Below are positions 23,211 through 31,343 of a stretch of 64,000 nucleotides of DNA, piece by piece; the first letter of the stretch is position 1, and every line of letters starts with the position of its first letter. The stretch is taken from assembly GCF_945957465.1 (NCBI RefSeq), contig NZ_CAMFLC010000005.1, positions 62,001 to 126,000 of the forward strand, in the 5' to 3' direction. The position numbers and the translations under genes are program-made. This DNA is from an uncultured Leifsonia sp. Lineage in GTDB: Bacteria; Actinomycetota; Actinomycetes; Actinomycetales; Microbacteriaceae. The notes beneath the pieces are model-generated. The model did not search any database and was not told the DNA's origin. It was given only the letters and a program-made list of their open reading frames with translations.

Positions 23211-23975
23211 GTGAAAAGGGTTCAACTCGCGGCGATCGGCTGGGCCGCGGCGGGCGCGATGGTCGTGCTCCTGGCGTGCGAACTCGAGCTGCGCTGGTGG
23301 ATGATGCCGTTGCCGGCGTCGGGCCGGCTCGCAGCGGTGGCCTACCTCGCGATCTCGAACGCGCTGGTGATCCGGGGCCTGCAGCGGCGCCGATCGGAGC
23401 GGTTCGGTCCGGCGAACATGGTGACCTCGATGCGGTCCGCTCTCGTCGGCGTGATCACCGGGCTGGTGGTGGCGTCGTTCACCGACCCCATCCCTGTCGC
23501 CCTGCTGGTCGGCCTCGTCGCGCCGGCTCTGGCGCTCGACGCGGTGGACGGCTGGGTCGCCCGCCGCACCGGATCTACCAGCGAGCTGGGCGCACGGTTC
23601 GACATGGAGGTGGATGCGTTCCTGCTGCTCGTGCTGAGCGTGTATGCGGCGCCGGCGCTCGGGGGCTGGGTGATCGCGATCGGGGCGCTCCGCTACGCGT
23701 TCATCGCAGCGGGCTGGGCGCTGCCGTGGATGCGGGCGACGCTGCCGTACCGCTACTGGCGCAAGGTGGTGACGGCGTTCGCCGGCATCGCGCTGGCCGT
23801 CGCGGCCAGCGGCCTCCTGCCGCGCATCGACGCCCTGCTCGTCGCGGCGGCCCTGGCGCTCCTCCTCGAGTCGTTCGCGCGCGACACCGTGTGGTTGGTG
23901 CGCAGGAGGCTCGCCCCTCGACCCGTGCTCGCGACGGGGCGACAATACGGGCATGGACAATCTGGAGACGGCTGA
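23211..23975 (+). CDS. CDP-alcohol phosphatidyltransferase family protein
   Basis: A 254-aa membrane protein with six or more helices. It carries the CDP-alcohol phosphotransferase signature: D-A-V-D-G-W-V-A-R, then G-A-R-F-D-M-E-V-D about eight residues on, matching Dx2DGx2ARx8Gx3Dx3D. It transfers a phospho-alcohol headgroup from or to a CDP-linked lipid or alcohol. I chose GTG at 23211 with a weak GAGG site; an upstream in-frame GTG is possible. The position divergent from the operon suggests that it makes the lipid precursor used by that cluster. Confidence 0.8.
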   Translation: MKRVQLAAIGWAAAGAMVVLLACELELRWWMMPLPASGRLAAVAYLAISNALVIRGLQRRRSERFGPANMVTSMRSALVGVITGLVVASFTDPIPVALLVGLVAPALALDAVDGWVARRTGSTSELGARFDMEVDAFLLLVLSVYAAPALGGWVIAIGALRYAFIAAGWALPWMRATLPYRYWRKVVTAFAGIALAVAASGLLPRIDALLVAAALALLLESFARDTVWLVRRRLAPRPVLATGRQYGHGQSGDG

Positions 23976-24171
23976 GGCGGCCATCCGCGAGGCGCGCGCG
24001 AAGCTCGCGGCGGCGACGGGCGCGCCCGCCGCGGCCTCCGGCGCCTGGGCGGAACCGCTGCGGCTCGCGCTCGACGCGATCGAGAGCGCGGTGGCCGAGC
24101 TCAGCGAACTGCGGGACCAGCCGCGCGAGAACACGGGCGAGACCGGCCCGGACGCGTCGTACATCCCCTGA
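23953..24171 (+). CDS. Small helical protein of unknown function, 72 aa
   Basis: Its start lies inside the 3' end of the phosphotransferase gene (23-bp overlap). The sequence MDNLETAEAAIREARAKLAA and LDAIESAVAELSELRDQ is regular and amphipathic, suggesting two helices. It ends in a polar tail. No family is recognised. Codon bias is consistent with coding. Confidence 0.55.
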   Translation: MDNLETAEAAIREARAKLAAATGAPAAASGAWAEPLRLALDAIESAVAELSELRDQPRENTGETGPDASYIP

Positions 24172-24264
24172 GTCGGGCGCCCTGCGCGTCGCGCACGCCT
24201 GCCCCTGACGGCGGTAGGGTCGGCTTGTCGCATCCTGACGCGGCATCCCGACGCTGGAGGTCCG

Positions 24265-24528
24265 ATGACCGTCTTCCGCACCGTGCTCGAACCGACCGGC
24301 GGCAACAACGTCGGCATCGTGGTCCCCGAGGAGATCGTGCTCGGGTTCGACCGCGGCAAGCGCGTCCCCGTCATTGTCACCATCGACGGCGGTTACAGCT
24401 ATCGGACCACGATCGGCGTGATGGGAGGCCGTTACCTGGTCTCGTTCAACGCCGAGACCCGCAAGAACACCGGCCGCGGCGCAGGCGACGAGATCGAAGT
24501 CGAGCTCGTCGTCGACCCCGACCGCTGA
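24265..24528 (+). CDS. DUF1905-domain protein
   Basis: An 87-aa protein. The pattern MTVFRTVLEP, then GIVVPEEIVLGFDRGKRVPV and VTIDGGYSYRTTIGVMGGRY, ending in AGDEIEVELVVD, is characteristic of DUF1905, a small beta-barrel resembling AbrB/SpoVT-like folds. The start has a good GGAGG five bases upstream. Function is unknown; full-length relatives often fuse this domain to a YdeI-like domain, absent here. Confidence 0.85.
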   Translation: MTVFRTVLEPTGGNNVGIVVPEEIVLGFDRGKRVPVIVTIDGGYSYRTTIGVMGGRYLVSFNAETRKNTGRGAGDEIEVELVVDPDR

Positions 24529-24545
24529 GCCGAGGACGCACTCGC

Positions 24546-25109
24546 ATGCCGAATCCCATCGGACGCGCGCTGCGCGACCACCGCGCCGGCCACGACAGGG
24601 TGGCCTGGGAGCGCGCCGGCCTCCAGGCGCCCGAGTCGTTCGCACTGACCAGTCCCGCCTTCGCCGACGGCGCCCCGATCCCGCCGGAGTACAAGGGCCG
24701 GCTGTTCGGACAGGACCTCTCGCCCGCGCTCGCCTGGACGTCTCCGCCGGCCGCCGCCGAAGAGCTGGTCCTCATCGTGGAGGATCCCGACGCTCCGCGT
24801 TCAACGCCCGCGGTGCACACGATCGCGCGCGGCATCGATCCGGCGCTCGGCGGCCTCCCGGAGGGTGCGCTCGCCCGCCGCACCCCGCCGCAGGGCGTCT
24901 CGTACGGTCGCGGCTCCCTCGGCTCCCGCGGCTGGCACGGCCCGATGCCGGTGCCGTCGCACGGCCCGCACGCGTACGTCTTCCAGCTGTTCGCCGCGGA
25001 TCGCCGGCTCGACCTCCCCGAGTCCTTCGGCCTGGAGGACGTCGTTCGTGCACTGAACGGCCACGTCGTCGCGCGCGCCCGCCTCGACGGCACGTACGAG
25101 AACCCCTGA
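24546..25109 (+). CDS. YbhB/YbcL-family Raf-kinase-inhibitor-like protein
   Basis: A 187-aa PEBP-fold protein. Motifs: ESFALTSPAFADGAPIPPEY, LSPALAWTSPPAAAEELVLI, VEDPDAP (the ligand-pocket signature), and GPHAYVFQLFAAD near the C-terminus. Bacterial PEBPs are cytosolic or secreted phosphate-anion-binding proteins; no signal peptide is present here, so it is cytosolic. It follows the DUF1905 gene by 17 bp and probably shares its transcript. Confidence 0.9.
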   Translation: MPNPIGRALRDHRAGHDRVAWERAGLQAPESFALTSPAFADGAPIPPEYKGRLFGQDLSPALAWTSPPAAAEELVLIVEDPDAPRSTPAVHTIARGIDPALGGLPEGALARRTPPQGVSYGRGSLGSRGWHGPMPVPSHGPHAYVFQLFAADRRLDLPESFGLEDVVRALNGHVVARARLDGTYENP

Positions 25110-25211
25110 CCCGCGCCTCGCGCGCCCCGAGGTGCGACACGATGTCACCTCTCGGCGGGACGCGCCGACGCGCCCACCCGGCGGGGTGGGTGCGTCTCGC
25201 GCGCCGCGGCG

Positions 25212-27092
25212 TTACTGCGGCAGGCCGCCCAGGCGGCGGCGCCGCGCCACCAGGAGGTACCCGGCGAGGATGAGCGCCAGGGCGACGATCGCGATGATCG
25301 GCGCCACGACCGAGCCGGTCGAGGCGAGCGAACCGGCGGCGGTCGTGCCGGTTCCGGTGCCGCTGCCCGGGCCTCCCGCGGCGGGGAGGGCGCCCGACGG
25401 CTGTCCGTCCGCGGTCACCTCGAACGGGACGGTGACGCTCGCGCCGCTCTGGGCGCCGGTGATCGTGATCGTGTGGCGTCCCAGCTCCGTTGGGGCGATG
25501 GCCGCGATCGTGGCCGCGCCCGAGATGACGTCGGTGCGCGGGAGGTCGACCGGGTCCGACTTCACGACGCCCGCGACCTGGCGGTCGCCGTTGAAGCCCG
25601 AGAGCGTCACCGAGATCGGGTCGCTGGGCTTCACCGACGTCGCGTCCAGGGCGACCGACGCCCGGGCGCTCAGCGCGGCGTAGCTGCGTTCGAGCTGGAG
25701 GGCGCGCGAGATGGTGAAGAACGTGTCGGTCTGGTCGGTCAGCCCGACCACGTCGGCAGCGCCGGGACCGTAGCCGGCGATGCGCAGCTGGGCGCCGGTG
25801 TGCTGCTGCGAGCCGCCGGCCGCCGCGGTGCCGTAGGCGACCTTCATGACGGTGCCGTCGGCCGTGGTCAGCGCGGTGCTGAGCGTCGCGGGCGGCGTGC
25901 TGTCGACGATCTGGCTGGTGTGCGCGTGGTCGGCGGTCACGATGACGAGCGTGTTGCCGTCCTTCTCGGCGAACGCGAGAGCAGCCTGCACGGCCTCGTC
26001 GAGGTCGACGGTCTCGCCGATCTGGCCGCACGCGTCGGCGGAGTGGTCGCGCTTGTCGATGCTCGCGCCCTCCACCTGCAGGAAGAAGCCGGACCCGCCG
26101 GGCTTGTCGAGCAGCGAGATCGCCTTGTTCGTGAGCGACGCCAGCGAGAGATCGGTGGACAGTCGGGCGGGATTGGGCGTGCAGGTGACAGGCGCCGCGT
26201 CGGCGCCGCCGACCGTCGCCGTGGTCGAGGAGTACCGGGTGGGGAAGTTGCCGGGCGTGAACAGGCCGAGCAGCGGCTTCTGCTGGTTCGCCTCGGTGAC
26301 CCCGGCCAGGCCCGCGGCGTCGCCGACGACCTGGTACCCGCGCTCCTGGGCCTGGTCGAAGAGGGTCTTGTCCTTCCAGGCGCCCGCCTTGGCCGTCTGG
26401 CCGAAGGAGGTCGACCCGCCGCCGAGCGTCACATCGGCCCGGGCGTCGAGCAGCTGCTCGCTGATCGAGCCGAGGCCGCCGTTGACGAGGGCGTCCGCGC
26501 CGCAGGAGGCGCTGTCGGGGCCGTAGCAGGAGCGGGCGCCGACGTGCGCGACCTCGACGGCGGGCGTCGCATCCTGGATCTCGGCCGTGCTCACGTTGCC
26601 GGTGCGCAGCCCGTTGGCGCGCGCGAGCTCGAGCAGGGTGGCGTGCGGGGTGCCGTCGATGTCGACCGAGACCGCGTTGTCGTACGACTTGGTGCCGGTC
26701 GCCCAGGCGGTGCCGGTGGCGGCCGAGTCGGGCACGTAGTCCGGCTTGCCCTTGTTCGCGCCGTCCTTGTAGAGCGAGTAGGTCGTGTACTGGCCGGTTA
26801 GGGGCAGTGCGTCGATGCCCGGCAGCATCCCGGCCGCCCCGTACTGGTAGTTGCGGGCGACGGTGATCTCGCTGTCGCCCATCCCGTCCCCGATGAGGAG
26901 GATCACGTTCTTCGCGGGACCGGAGACGATCGACTGGCGCAGCGCCGTCGTCGAGTCGTCCGGGTTGCGTGCAGCGCCGCCGGTGTCGGAGGTCGCGGCC
27001 AGGGCCGACGCGGGCGCGAGCGCCGCGGCAAGCACGCCGGCCGACGCGGCGAGCGCGAGGCCGGTTCTGAGTCGTGTGGTGAGCAGGGGCAT
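25212..27092 (-). CDS. Alkaline phosphatase, wall-anchored (LAxTG)
   Basis: A 626-aa secreted enzyme. A signal peptide occupies about residues 1-33 (cleavage near SALAA). The phosphatase domain has metal-binding Asp69 ([11 protein letters not shown]), the nucleophile Ser123 in PDSAATGTA, and VTADHAHTS late in the domain. Two beta-rich extensions follow (about 490-580). The C-terminus has LASTG, a hydrophobic helix and a basic tail (ARRRRLGG), which is a class E sortase (LAxTG) signal. I placed the start at the ATG at 27092. It would release phosphate from organic esters at the cell surface. Confidence 0.9.
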   Translation of the reverse strand: MPLLTTRLRTGLALAASAGVLAAALAPASALAATSDTGGAARNPDDSTTALRQSIVSGPAKNVILLIGDGMGDSEITVARNYQYGAAGMLPGIDALPLTGQYTTYSLYKDGANKGKPDYVPDSAATGTAWATGTKSYDNAVSVDIDGTPHATLLELARANGLRTGNVSTAEIQDATPAVEVAHVGARSCYGPDSASCGADALVNGGLGSISEQLLDARADVTLGGGSTSFGQTAKAGAWKDKTLFDQAQERGYQVVGDAAGLAGVTEANQQKPLLGLFTPGNFPTRYSSTTATVGGADAAPVTCTPNPARLSTDLSLASLTNKAISLLDKPGGSGFFLQVEGASIDKRDHSADACGQIGETVDLDEAVQAALAFAEKDGNTLVIVTADHAHTSQIVDSTPPATLSTALTTADGTVMKVAYGTAAAGGSQQHTGAQLRIAGYGPGAADVVGLTDQTDTFFTISRALQLERSYAALSARASVALDATSVKPSDPISVTLSGFNGDRQVAGVVKSDPVDLPRTDVISGAATIAAIAPTELGRHTITITGAQSGASVTVPFEVTADGQPSGALPAAGGPGSGTGTGTTAAGSLASTGSVVAPIIAIVALALILAGYLLVARRRRLGGLPQ

Positions 27093-27134
27093 GGAGGTCG
27101 TCCTTCCGTTCGAGACCCGCAACAGCCCAGTGCT

Positions 27135-27170
27135 CGCGTATGAACCCCGCCTTAACCTGAACGAACTCTC
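27135..27170 (-). promoter_or_regulatory. Candidate PHO-box region upstream of the alkaline phosphatase
   Basis: On the minus strand this AT-richer region contains three GTTC-starting words: GTTCGTTCAGG, then TTAAGGCGGG, then GTTCATACG. Actinobacterial PhoP sites are direct repeats of about 11 bp built on GTTCACC-like words. The match is partial, so this is a suggestion supported mainly by the function of the gene. Confidence 0.3.
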
Positions 27171-27205
27171 ATGTGAATTCGTACAGATTTCACCCACTAC
27201 CGCCA

Positions 27206-27265
27206 CCGAGACGTGAGTAATCGCGGGAATCCCGACTCGGATTCCCGCGATTACTCACGTCTCGG
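27206..27265. terminator. Perfect 27-bp hairpin downstream of the MATE gene (copy 1 of a dispersed hairpin)
   Basis: The left arm 27206-27232 is the exact reverse complement of 27239-27265, with a six-base loop (CGACTC). It starts CCGAGACGTGAGTAATCGCG. It lies 16 bp beyond the MATE stop codon. An almost identical hairpin lies at 49805-49862. It probably acts as a strong terminator. Confidence 0.85.
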
Positions 27266-27281
27266 CGGCTGGGGGGCGGGG

Positions 27282-28688
27282 TTACGCGGTGGCGAGGGCC
27301 TGCGCGGCGGCCTCGGCGGAGGGCGCGTTCAGGGCGCGACGGGAGCGGGCGAAGAGCACCGCGCCGAGCGCGAAGCAGAGCGCCTCGGTGACGGTCATCG
27401 ACCAGATCACCCCGCCCATCCCGAACAGTGCGTCGGCCAGCAGCACGATGGGGATGAACAGCACGCCCTGCGCGACCGACATGATCGTCGCGTTGCGCAT
27501 CTGCTCCGTCGCCTGGAAGACCGCGATGATCAACCCGGTGAACCCGTTGAAGAGGGTCGAGACCAGCATGGCGGTGAGGATGAGCGTGCCGTCCGCGATC
27601 ACGGAGGGGTCGGCGCTGAACAGCGCGAACACCTGGTCGCGGAACACGAACACGATGGTCGAGAAGACCGCGGTGACCCCGGCGATGGCGACCGCGCTGC
27701 CGGTGATCGCCTTCGTGAGGCGGCCGCGGTCGCGCGCCCCGAAGGCGTAGGCGAACAGCGGGATCGCGCCCAGGAAGACGCCCATGCAGATCATCTCGGG
27801 CAGCTGCGAGATGCGCAGCGCCACGCCCATCGCGGCCAGCAGGGATGCGCCGTAGCCGATCGCGATCCAGTTCATGACGAGCGTGGTGACGATCAGGAAC
27901 GACGACATCAGCAGCTCCGACACACCGACCCCGAACACGGTGGCGAGCATCGAGCGGTCGGCCCGGAAGTGCCGTAGGGCGAGCGAGGTGGTCTCGCTGC
28001 GGCGGCTCAGCCACCACGCGTAGTAGCCGACCGTCACCAGATTGGAGAGCCCGAGTGCGATGCCTGCGCCGAGGACGCCCCAGCCGAGCACCAGGATGAA
28101 CAGCACGTCGAACAGCAGGTTGGCGATGGTGGAGGCGATCAGCCCGGTCATGGAGGCCACGGCCGCGCCCTCCGCCCTCACCAGCTGTTCGAGGGCGAAC
28201 GCCGCCACGTACACCGGTGCGAAGGCGAACATCGCCCCGATGTAGAGGGCGGTCGGCGCCACCGAGGCGCCGGTCGCGCCCACGGCGACGGCCAGCGGGG
28301 TCGCGAAGATCAGGCCGACGACGCCGATGACCGCACCGGCGACGAGCGCGCCCCAGAGGGTGAACGACGAGACCTGCTTGATCCGCTCGGCGGTGGCGGC
28401 GGTGGCGGCGGGGTCGGCGTCCTCCTGATCCTGCGATCCGAGCAGGCGGGACACGTACGTCCCGCCGCCGACGCCGAAGACGCCTCCGACGGCCATCAGC
28501 AGCGCGAACACCGGCAGCGAGAAGGTGAGCGCAGCCAGCAGCGGAGTCGAATGGAGCGAGCCGATGAAGCCGGCGTTGATGATGTTGTAGACGCTGCCGA
28601 CCGAGAAGCCGGCGATCATGGGCACGCACAGGTGCACCAGGGAGCGCCAGATCGGCGCGGACGAGAGGTAGTGGCGATTCGAAGACAT
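27282..28688 (-). CDS. MATE-family efflux transporter
   Basis: A 468-aa protein with twelve hydrophobic helices in two six-helix bundles. It begins MSSNRHYLSSAPIWRSLVHL and has VGGVFGVGGGTYVSRLLG in the first bundle. The second bundle has QLPEMICMGVFLGAIPLFAY and FQATEQMRNA. These are typical of DinF/NorM-like exporters that expel drugs or metabolites in exchange for Na+ or H+. GGAGG lies seven bases upstream of the ATG. The MarR gene is just upstream on the same strand and may control it. Confidence 0.9.
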   Translation of the reverse strand: MSSNRHYLSSAPIWRSLVHLCVPMIAGFSVGSVYNIINAGFIGSLHSTPLLAALTFSLPVFALLMAVGGVFGVGGGTYVSRLLGSQDQEDADPAATAATAERIKQVSSFTLWGALVAGAVIGVVGLIFATPLAVAVGATGASVAPTALYIGAMFAFAPVYVAAFALEQLVRAEGAAVASMTGLIASTIANLLFDVLFILVLGWGVLGAGIALGLSNLVTVGYYAWWLSRRSETTSLALRHFRADRSMLATVFGVGVSELLMSSFLIVTTLVMNWIAIGYGASLLAAMGVALRISQLPEMICMGVFLGAIPLFAYAFGARDRGRLTKAITGSAVAIAGVTAVFSTIVFVFRDQVFALFSADPSVIADGTLILTAMLVSTLFNGFTGLIIAVFQATEQMRNATIMSVAQGVLFIPIVLLADALFGMGGVIWSMTVTEALCFALGAVLFARSRRALNAPSAEAAAQALATA

Positions 28689-28775
28689 GACGGGACCTCC
28701 GTTCCGTGAACGGCTTTCAAGACGGTGAGAAGAGAAGTGGCGTGTGCGGAGTGCGCGGACCGTGCCGGCCGCCGG

Positions 28776-29327
28776 TCAGTGGCGACGGTCGGTGCGGGGC
28801 GCTGTGCGGGACGGGGCTGTGCGGGAGGGGCCGGTGCGGGACGGGCCGCTGTGGGACGGGCCGGTGCCGGACGGGGCGGTGCCGGACGGATCCACGTGCG
28901 ACGGATCGGCGCCGACCACGCGCTCGAGCAGCGCGATCAGCCGATCCTGGTCGGCCTCGTCGAGGACGTCGAACAGCTTGCGCTGCTCGGCCGCCATCGA
29001 CTTGTCGAACCCGGCGACGACCCGCGCGCCCTCGGCGGTGACGCGGACGATCTTGACGCGGGCGTCGCTCGGTGACGAGGTGCGGGTGACGTAGCCGCGC
29101 TCCTCCAGCCCCTGCAGGAGGCTGGTGACGCTGGCGGCTGTGGTGCCGGACATCTCGGCCAGCTCGCGCGCGATCACGTCGCGATGCTGGTTCTGCTCGA
29201 GGTAGCCGAGCGTGAACGCCTGCTGACGGGTGAGTCCGCTGTCGCGCACCCACTCCTCGGCCGCCGCGCGGCCCGCGAAGGCGACGCTGCGGACGAGCTC
29301 GGTCAACCGGTCGATCCTCGATGCCAT
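28776..29327 (-). CDS. MarR-family regulator with repetitive C-terminal tail
   Basis: A 183-aa protein. Residues 1-145 form a MarR winged-helix domain: LTRQQAFTLGYLEQNQHRD, then ELAEMSGTTAASVTSLLQGL and the wing GYVTRTSSPSDARVKIVRVT. The last 35-40 residues are a low-complexity tail of five-residue units such as PSRTG and PSGTA. The start has no ribosome binding site; TAGAGT lies seven bases upstream, suggesting a leaderless transcript. Palindromes next to that -10 element suggest it represses itself and the divergent ABC exporter. Confidence 0.88.
   Translation of the reverse strand: MASRIDRLTELVRSVAFAGRAAAEEWVRDSGLTRQQAFTLGYLEQNQHRDVIARELAEMSGTTAASVTSLLQGLEERGYVTRTSSPSDARVKIVRVTAEGARVVAGFDKSMAAEQRKLFDVLDEADQDRLIALLERVVGADPSHVDPSGTAPSGTGPSHSGPSRTGPSRTAPSRTAPRTDRRH
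28791..28892. repeat. 15-bp tandem repeat coding the MarR tail
   Basis: About seven diverged copies of a 15-bp unit (GTGCGGGACGGGGCT and relatives) lie in frame in the 3' end of the MarR gene. They encode five-residue units. Because the unit length is a multiple of three, copy-number change would lengthen or shorten the tail without frameshift. Confidence 0.75.
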
Positions 29328-29391
29328 AGTTAGAACTCTAATAGTTTGAATTCAAACTGTCAATCGTGCGCGGGCGCGCCATGATGAACGC
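29328..29391. promoter_or_regulatory. Divergent MarR operator with overlapping promoters
   Basis: Two palindromes lie in this 64-bp gap: TTAGAACTCTAA (29330-29341) and the perfect 16-mer AGTTTGAATTCAAACT (29343-29358). The first covers the leftward -10 element TAGAGT (minus strand of 29335-29340), seven bases before the MarR start. For the rightward gene, CTGTCA (29357-29362) and CATGAT (29380-29385) are 17 bp apart, with six bases between CATGAT and the ATG. MarR binding at both palindromes would block both promoters. Confidence 0.65.
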
Positions 29392-30312
29392 ATGACTGTT
29401 CGTCCTCCCGCGGTGGTCGTCCGGGGCCTCCGCAAGTCGTACGGATCGTTCGAAGGGCTGCGGGGAGTCGACTTCGAGATCGCCGACGGCGAGACCTTCG
29501 CGCTGCTCGGTCCGAACGGAGCGGGCAAGAGCACCACGATCGAGATCCTCGAGGGGTACCGCGATCGCGATGCCGGCGAGGCCCGCGTGCTCGGCGAAGA
29601 CCCGGGCAAAGCCGGCACCGCCTGGAAGGCCCGGCTCGGCATCGTGCTGTAGTCGGGCTCGGAGGCGGCGAACGTCACCGTCCGCGAACAGCTCACCCAG
29701 TTCGCCCGCTACTACCCGCACAGCCGCGACGTCGAGGAGGTGATCGTGGCCGTCGGGCTGGAGGAGAAGGCCAAGACCCGCATCCGCAATCTCTCCGGCG
29801 GGCAGCGTCGCCGCCTCGATGTCGCGCTCGGCGTGATCGGGCGCCCCGAGCTGCTCTTCCTCGACGAGCCGACCACCGGCTTCGATCCGGAGGCGCGGCG
29901 GCAGTTCTGGGATCTGGTGCGCGCGCTCAAACGCGAGGGGACCACCATCCTGCTGACGACCCACTACCTCGACGAGGCCGCGCAGCTGAGCGACCGGGCG
30001 GCGGTCATCGCCCACGGCGCGCTGCTCGACATCGGCGCGGTCGACGAGATCGGCGGATCCGTCGCGCGCGTCCCGATCGTCCGCTGGCGCGACCGCGCCG
30101 GCGCACTCCACGAGGAGCGCACGGATGCACCCGGTGCGCTGGTGGCGCGGCTCACGGCCGAGGCGGGAGGCGAACCGCGCGACTTGGAGGTGATCCGGCC
30201 GAGCCTGGAGGACATCTACCTCGGGCTCGTGCGGGAGGCAGACGAGCGCGCGAGCGCGGCTGCGGGCGCGGGCGTCGCGACCGGCACCGGAGCAGAGGAG
30301 GCCGCCGCATGA
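29392..30312 (+). pseudogene. ABC transporter ATPase interrupted by an amber codon at the Q-loop
   Basis: The frame is continuous from ATG 29392 to 30312 (307 codons) except for TAG at 29650-29652. Residues before it include Walker A GPNGAGKSTT and RLGIVL. After it come SGSEAANVTVREQL, the signature NLSGGQRRRLDVALG, Walker B LLFLDEPTTGFDPEA and the H-loop TTHYLDEA. Family members read IVLQS here, so one C-to-T change (CAG to TAG) replaced the invariant Q-loop glutamine. As written, an 86-aa fragment is made. It is a DrrA/CcmA-like exporter ATPase. Its stop overlaps the permease start (ATGA). Confidence 0.85.
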
Positions 30313-31124
30313 CCGCGGTCGCGCTGGGCTGGTCCCGCATCCGCTACGAAGTGCTGGTCTACTTCCGGCAGTCCGACACGATCTTCTTCACGTTCCTCTT
30401 CCCGGTCGTCATGCTCGGGATCTTCTCGGTGGCCTTTCAGGGCCTCGGCAAGGTCGGGGCGGCGCCCGACGGCAGCGGAGGGATCAGCCAAGCGGCGTAC
30501 TACCTTCCCGGGATGATCGCCGCCGGCATCCTGCTCAGCGGGGTGCAGAATCTCGCGGTCGACATCGCCGTGGAGAAGAGCGACGGCACGTTGAAGCGGC
30601 TCGGCGGCACCCCCTTGCCCGTCGTGTCGTACTTCCTGGGCAAGATGGGCCAGGTCATCGCGACGAGCGTCCTCCAGATCGGCCTGCTGCTGCTGATGGC
30701 GCGCGTCGCGTTCGGTGTCGCGCTCCCCACCGACCCCGCGCTCTGGCTGCGGTTCGCGTGGATCTACGCGCTCGGGATCGTCACCTCGGCCGTTCTCGGC
30801 ATCGCCCTGTCGGCCGTGCCGCGCACGGGCAAGAGCGCGACGGCGGTCATCATCCCGATCGTGCTTGTGCTGCAGTTCATCTCGGGTGTGTACCTGGCGT
30901 TCAACCTTCTGCCGACGTGGCTGCAGAACATCGCGAGCCTGTTCCCCCTCAAGTGGATCGCGCAGGGCATGCGGAGTGTCTTCCTGCCTGCGAGCTTCGA
31001 AGCGGCGGAGCCGAGCGGCAGCTGGCAGCTCGGCTGGATCGCCGTGGTCCTGCTGATCTGGCTCGTCGCCGGGCTAATCGCCTGCCGGCTGACCTTCCGC
31101 TGGATCCGCAAAGACGGCCGCTGA
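30309..31124 (+). CDS. ABC-2 type transporter permease
   Basis: A 271-aa membrane protein with six helices. It starts MTAVALGWSRIRYEVLVYFR and has FFTFLFPVVMLGIFSVAF, LLSGVQNLAVDIAVEKSDGT and TLKRLGGTPLP, a segment typical of the ABC-2/DrrB family. It pairs with the overlapping ATPase gene upstream, which carries an in-frame stop. If no read-through occurs, this permease has no local partner. The likely role is drug or lipid export under MarR control. Confidence 0.88.
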   Translation: MTAVALGWSRIRYEVLVYFRQSDTIFFTFLFPVVMLGIFSVAFQGLGKVGAAPDGSGGISQAAYYLPGMIAAGILLSGVQNLAVDIAVEKSDGTLKRLGGTPLPVVSYFLGKMGQVIATSVLQIGLLLLMARVAFGVALPTDPALWLRFAWIYALGIVTSAVLGIALSAVPRTGKSATAVIIPIVLVLQFISGVYLAFNLLPTWLQNIASLFPLKWIAQGMRSVFLPASFEAAEPSGSWQLGWIAVVLLIWLVAGLIACRLTFRWIRKDGR

Positions 31125-31145
31125 CGCGCCTCCTATCGCAGCCCG

Positions 31146-31210
31146 AGGGGCCGCCGAAGGGCGCCCAAACGCCCTCAAAACGCGCTTTTGAGGGCGTTTG
31201 GGCGCCCCTC
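31146..31210. repeat. Dispersed palindromic repeat, single near-perfect copy
   Basis: The sequence runs from GGGGCCGCCGAAGGGCGCCC through a centre AAAACGCGCTTTTGAGGGCG to GGGCGCCCCTC. Its two halves pair over nearly the whole length. It follows the permease stop codon by about 20 bp and could terminate that operon. It is the most symmetrical copy of the family in the window. Confidence 0.8.
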
Positions 31211-31263
31211 TGCAGCGTACGCTGCCCGCTCCGGCGACAAGCTGACGCAGCTTGGCAAACGAG

Positions 31264-31309
31264 TTGTCAGTTTGATAGAACATACGGTGTAGGCTGATTC
31301 AGCGACACC
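31264..31309 (+). promoter_or_regulatory. Promoter/operator region of the inositol operon
   Basis: TTGTCA (31264-31269) and TAGGCT (31290-31295) are candidate promoter elements, though their 20-bp spacing is long. An inverted repeat GGTGT-N14-ACACC (31286-31309) overlaps the -10 element. The same half-sites occur upstream of the GntR regulator gene as GGTGT-N18-ACACC, which points to a common regulator. The iolC ATG lies 35 bp further on with AAGGAG eight bases upstream. Confidence 0.4.
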
Positions 31310-31343
31310 AGGACGAGACGGCACCGACGAAGGAGTCCACGAC

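Noticed and set aside
30758-31297. Plus-strand frame running from the ABC permease into the repeat
   Set aside because: It begins inside the permease in another frame and ends with sequence translated from the palindromic repeat.
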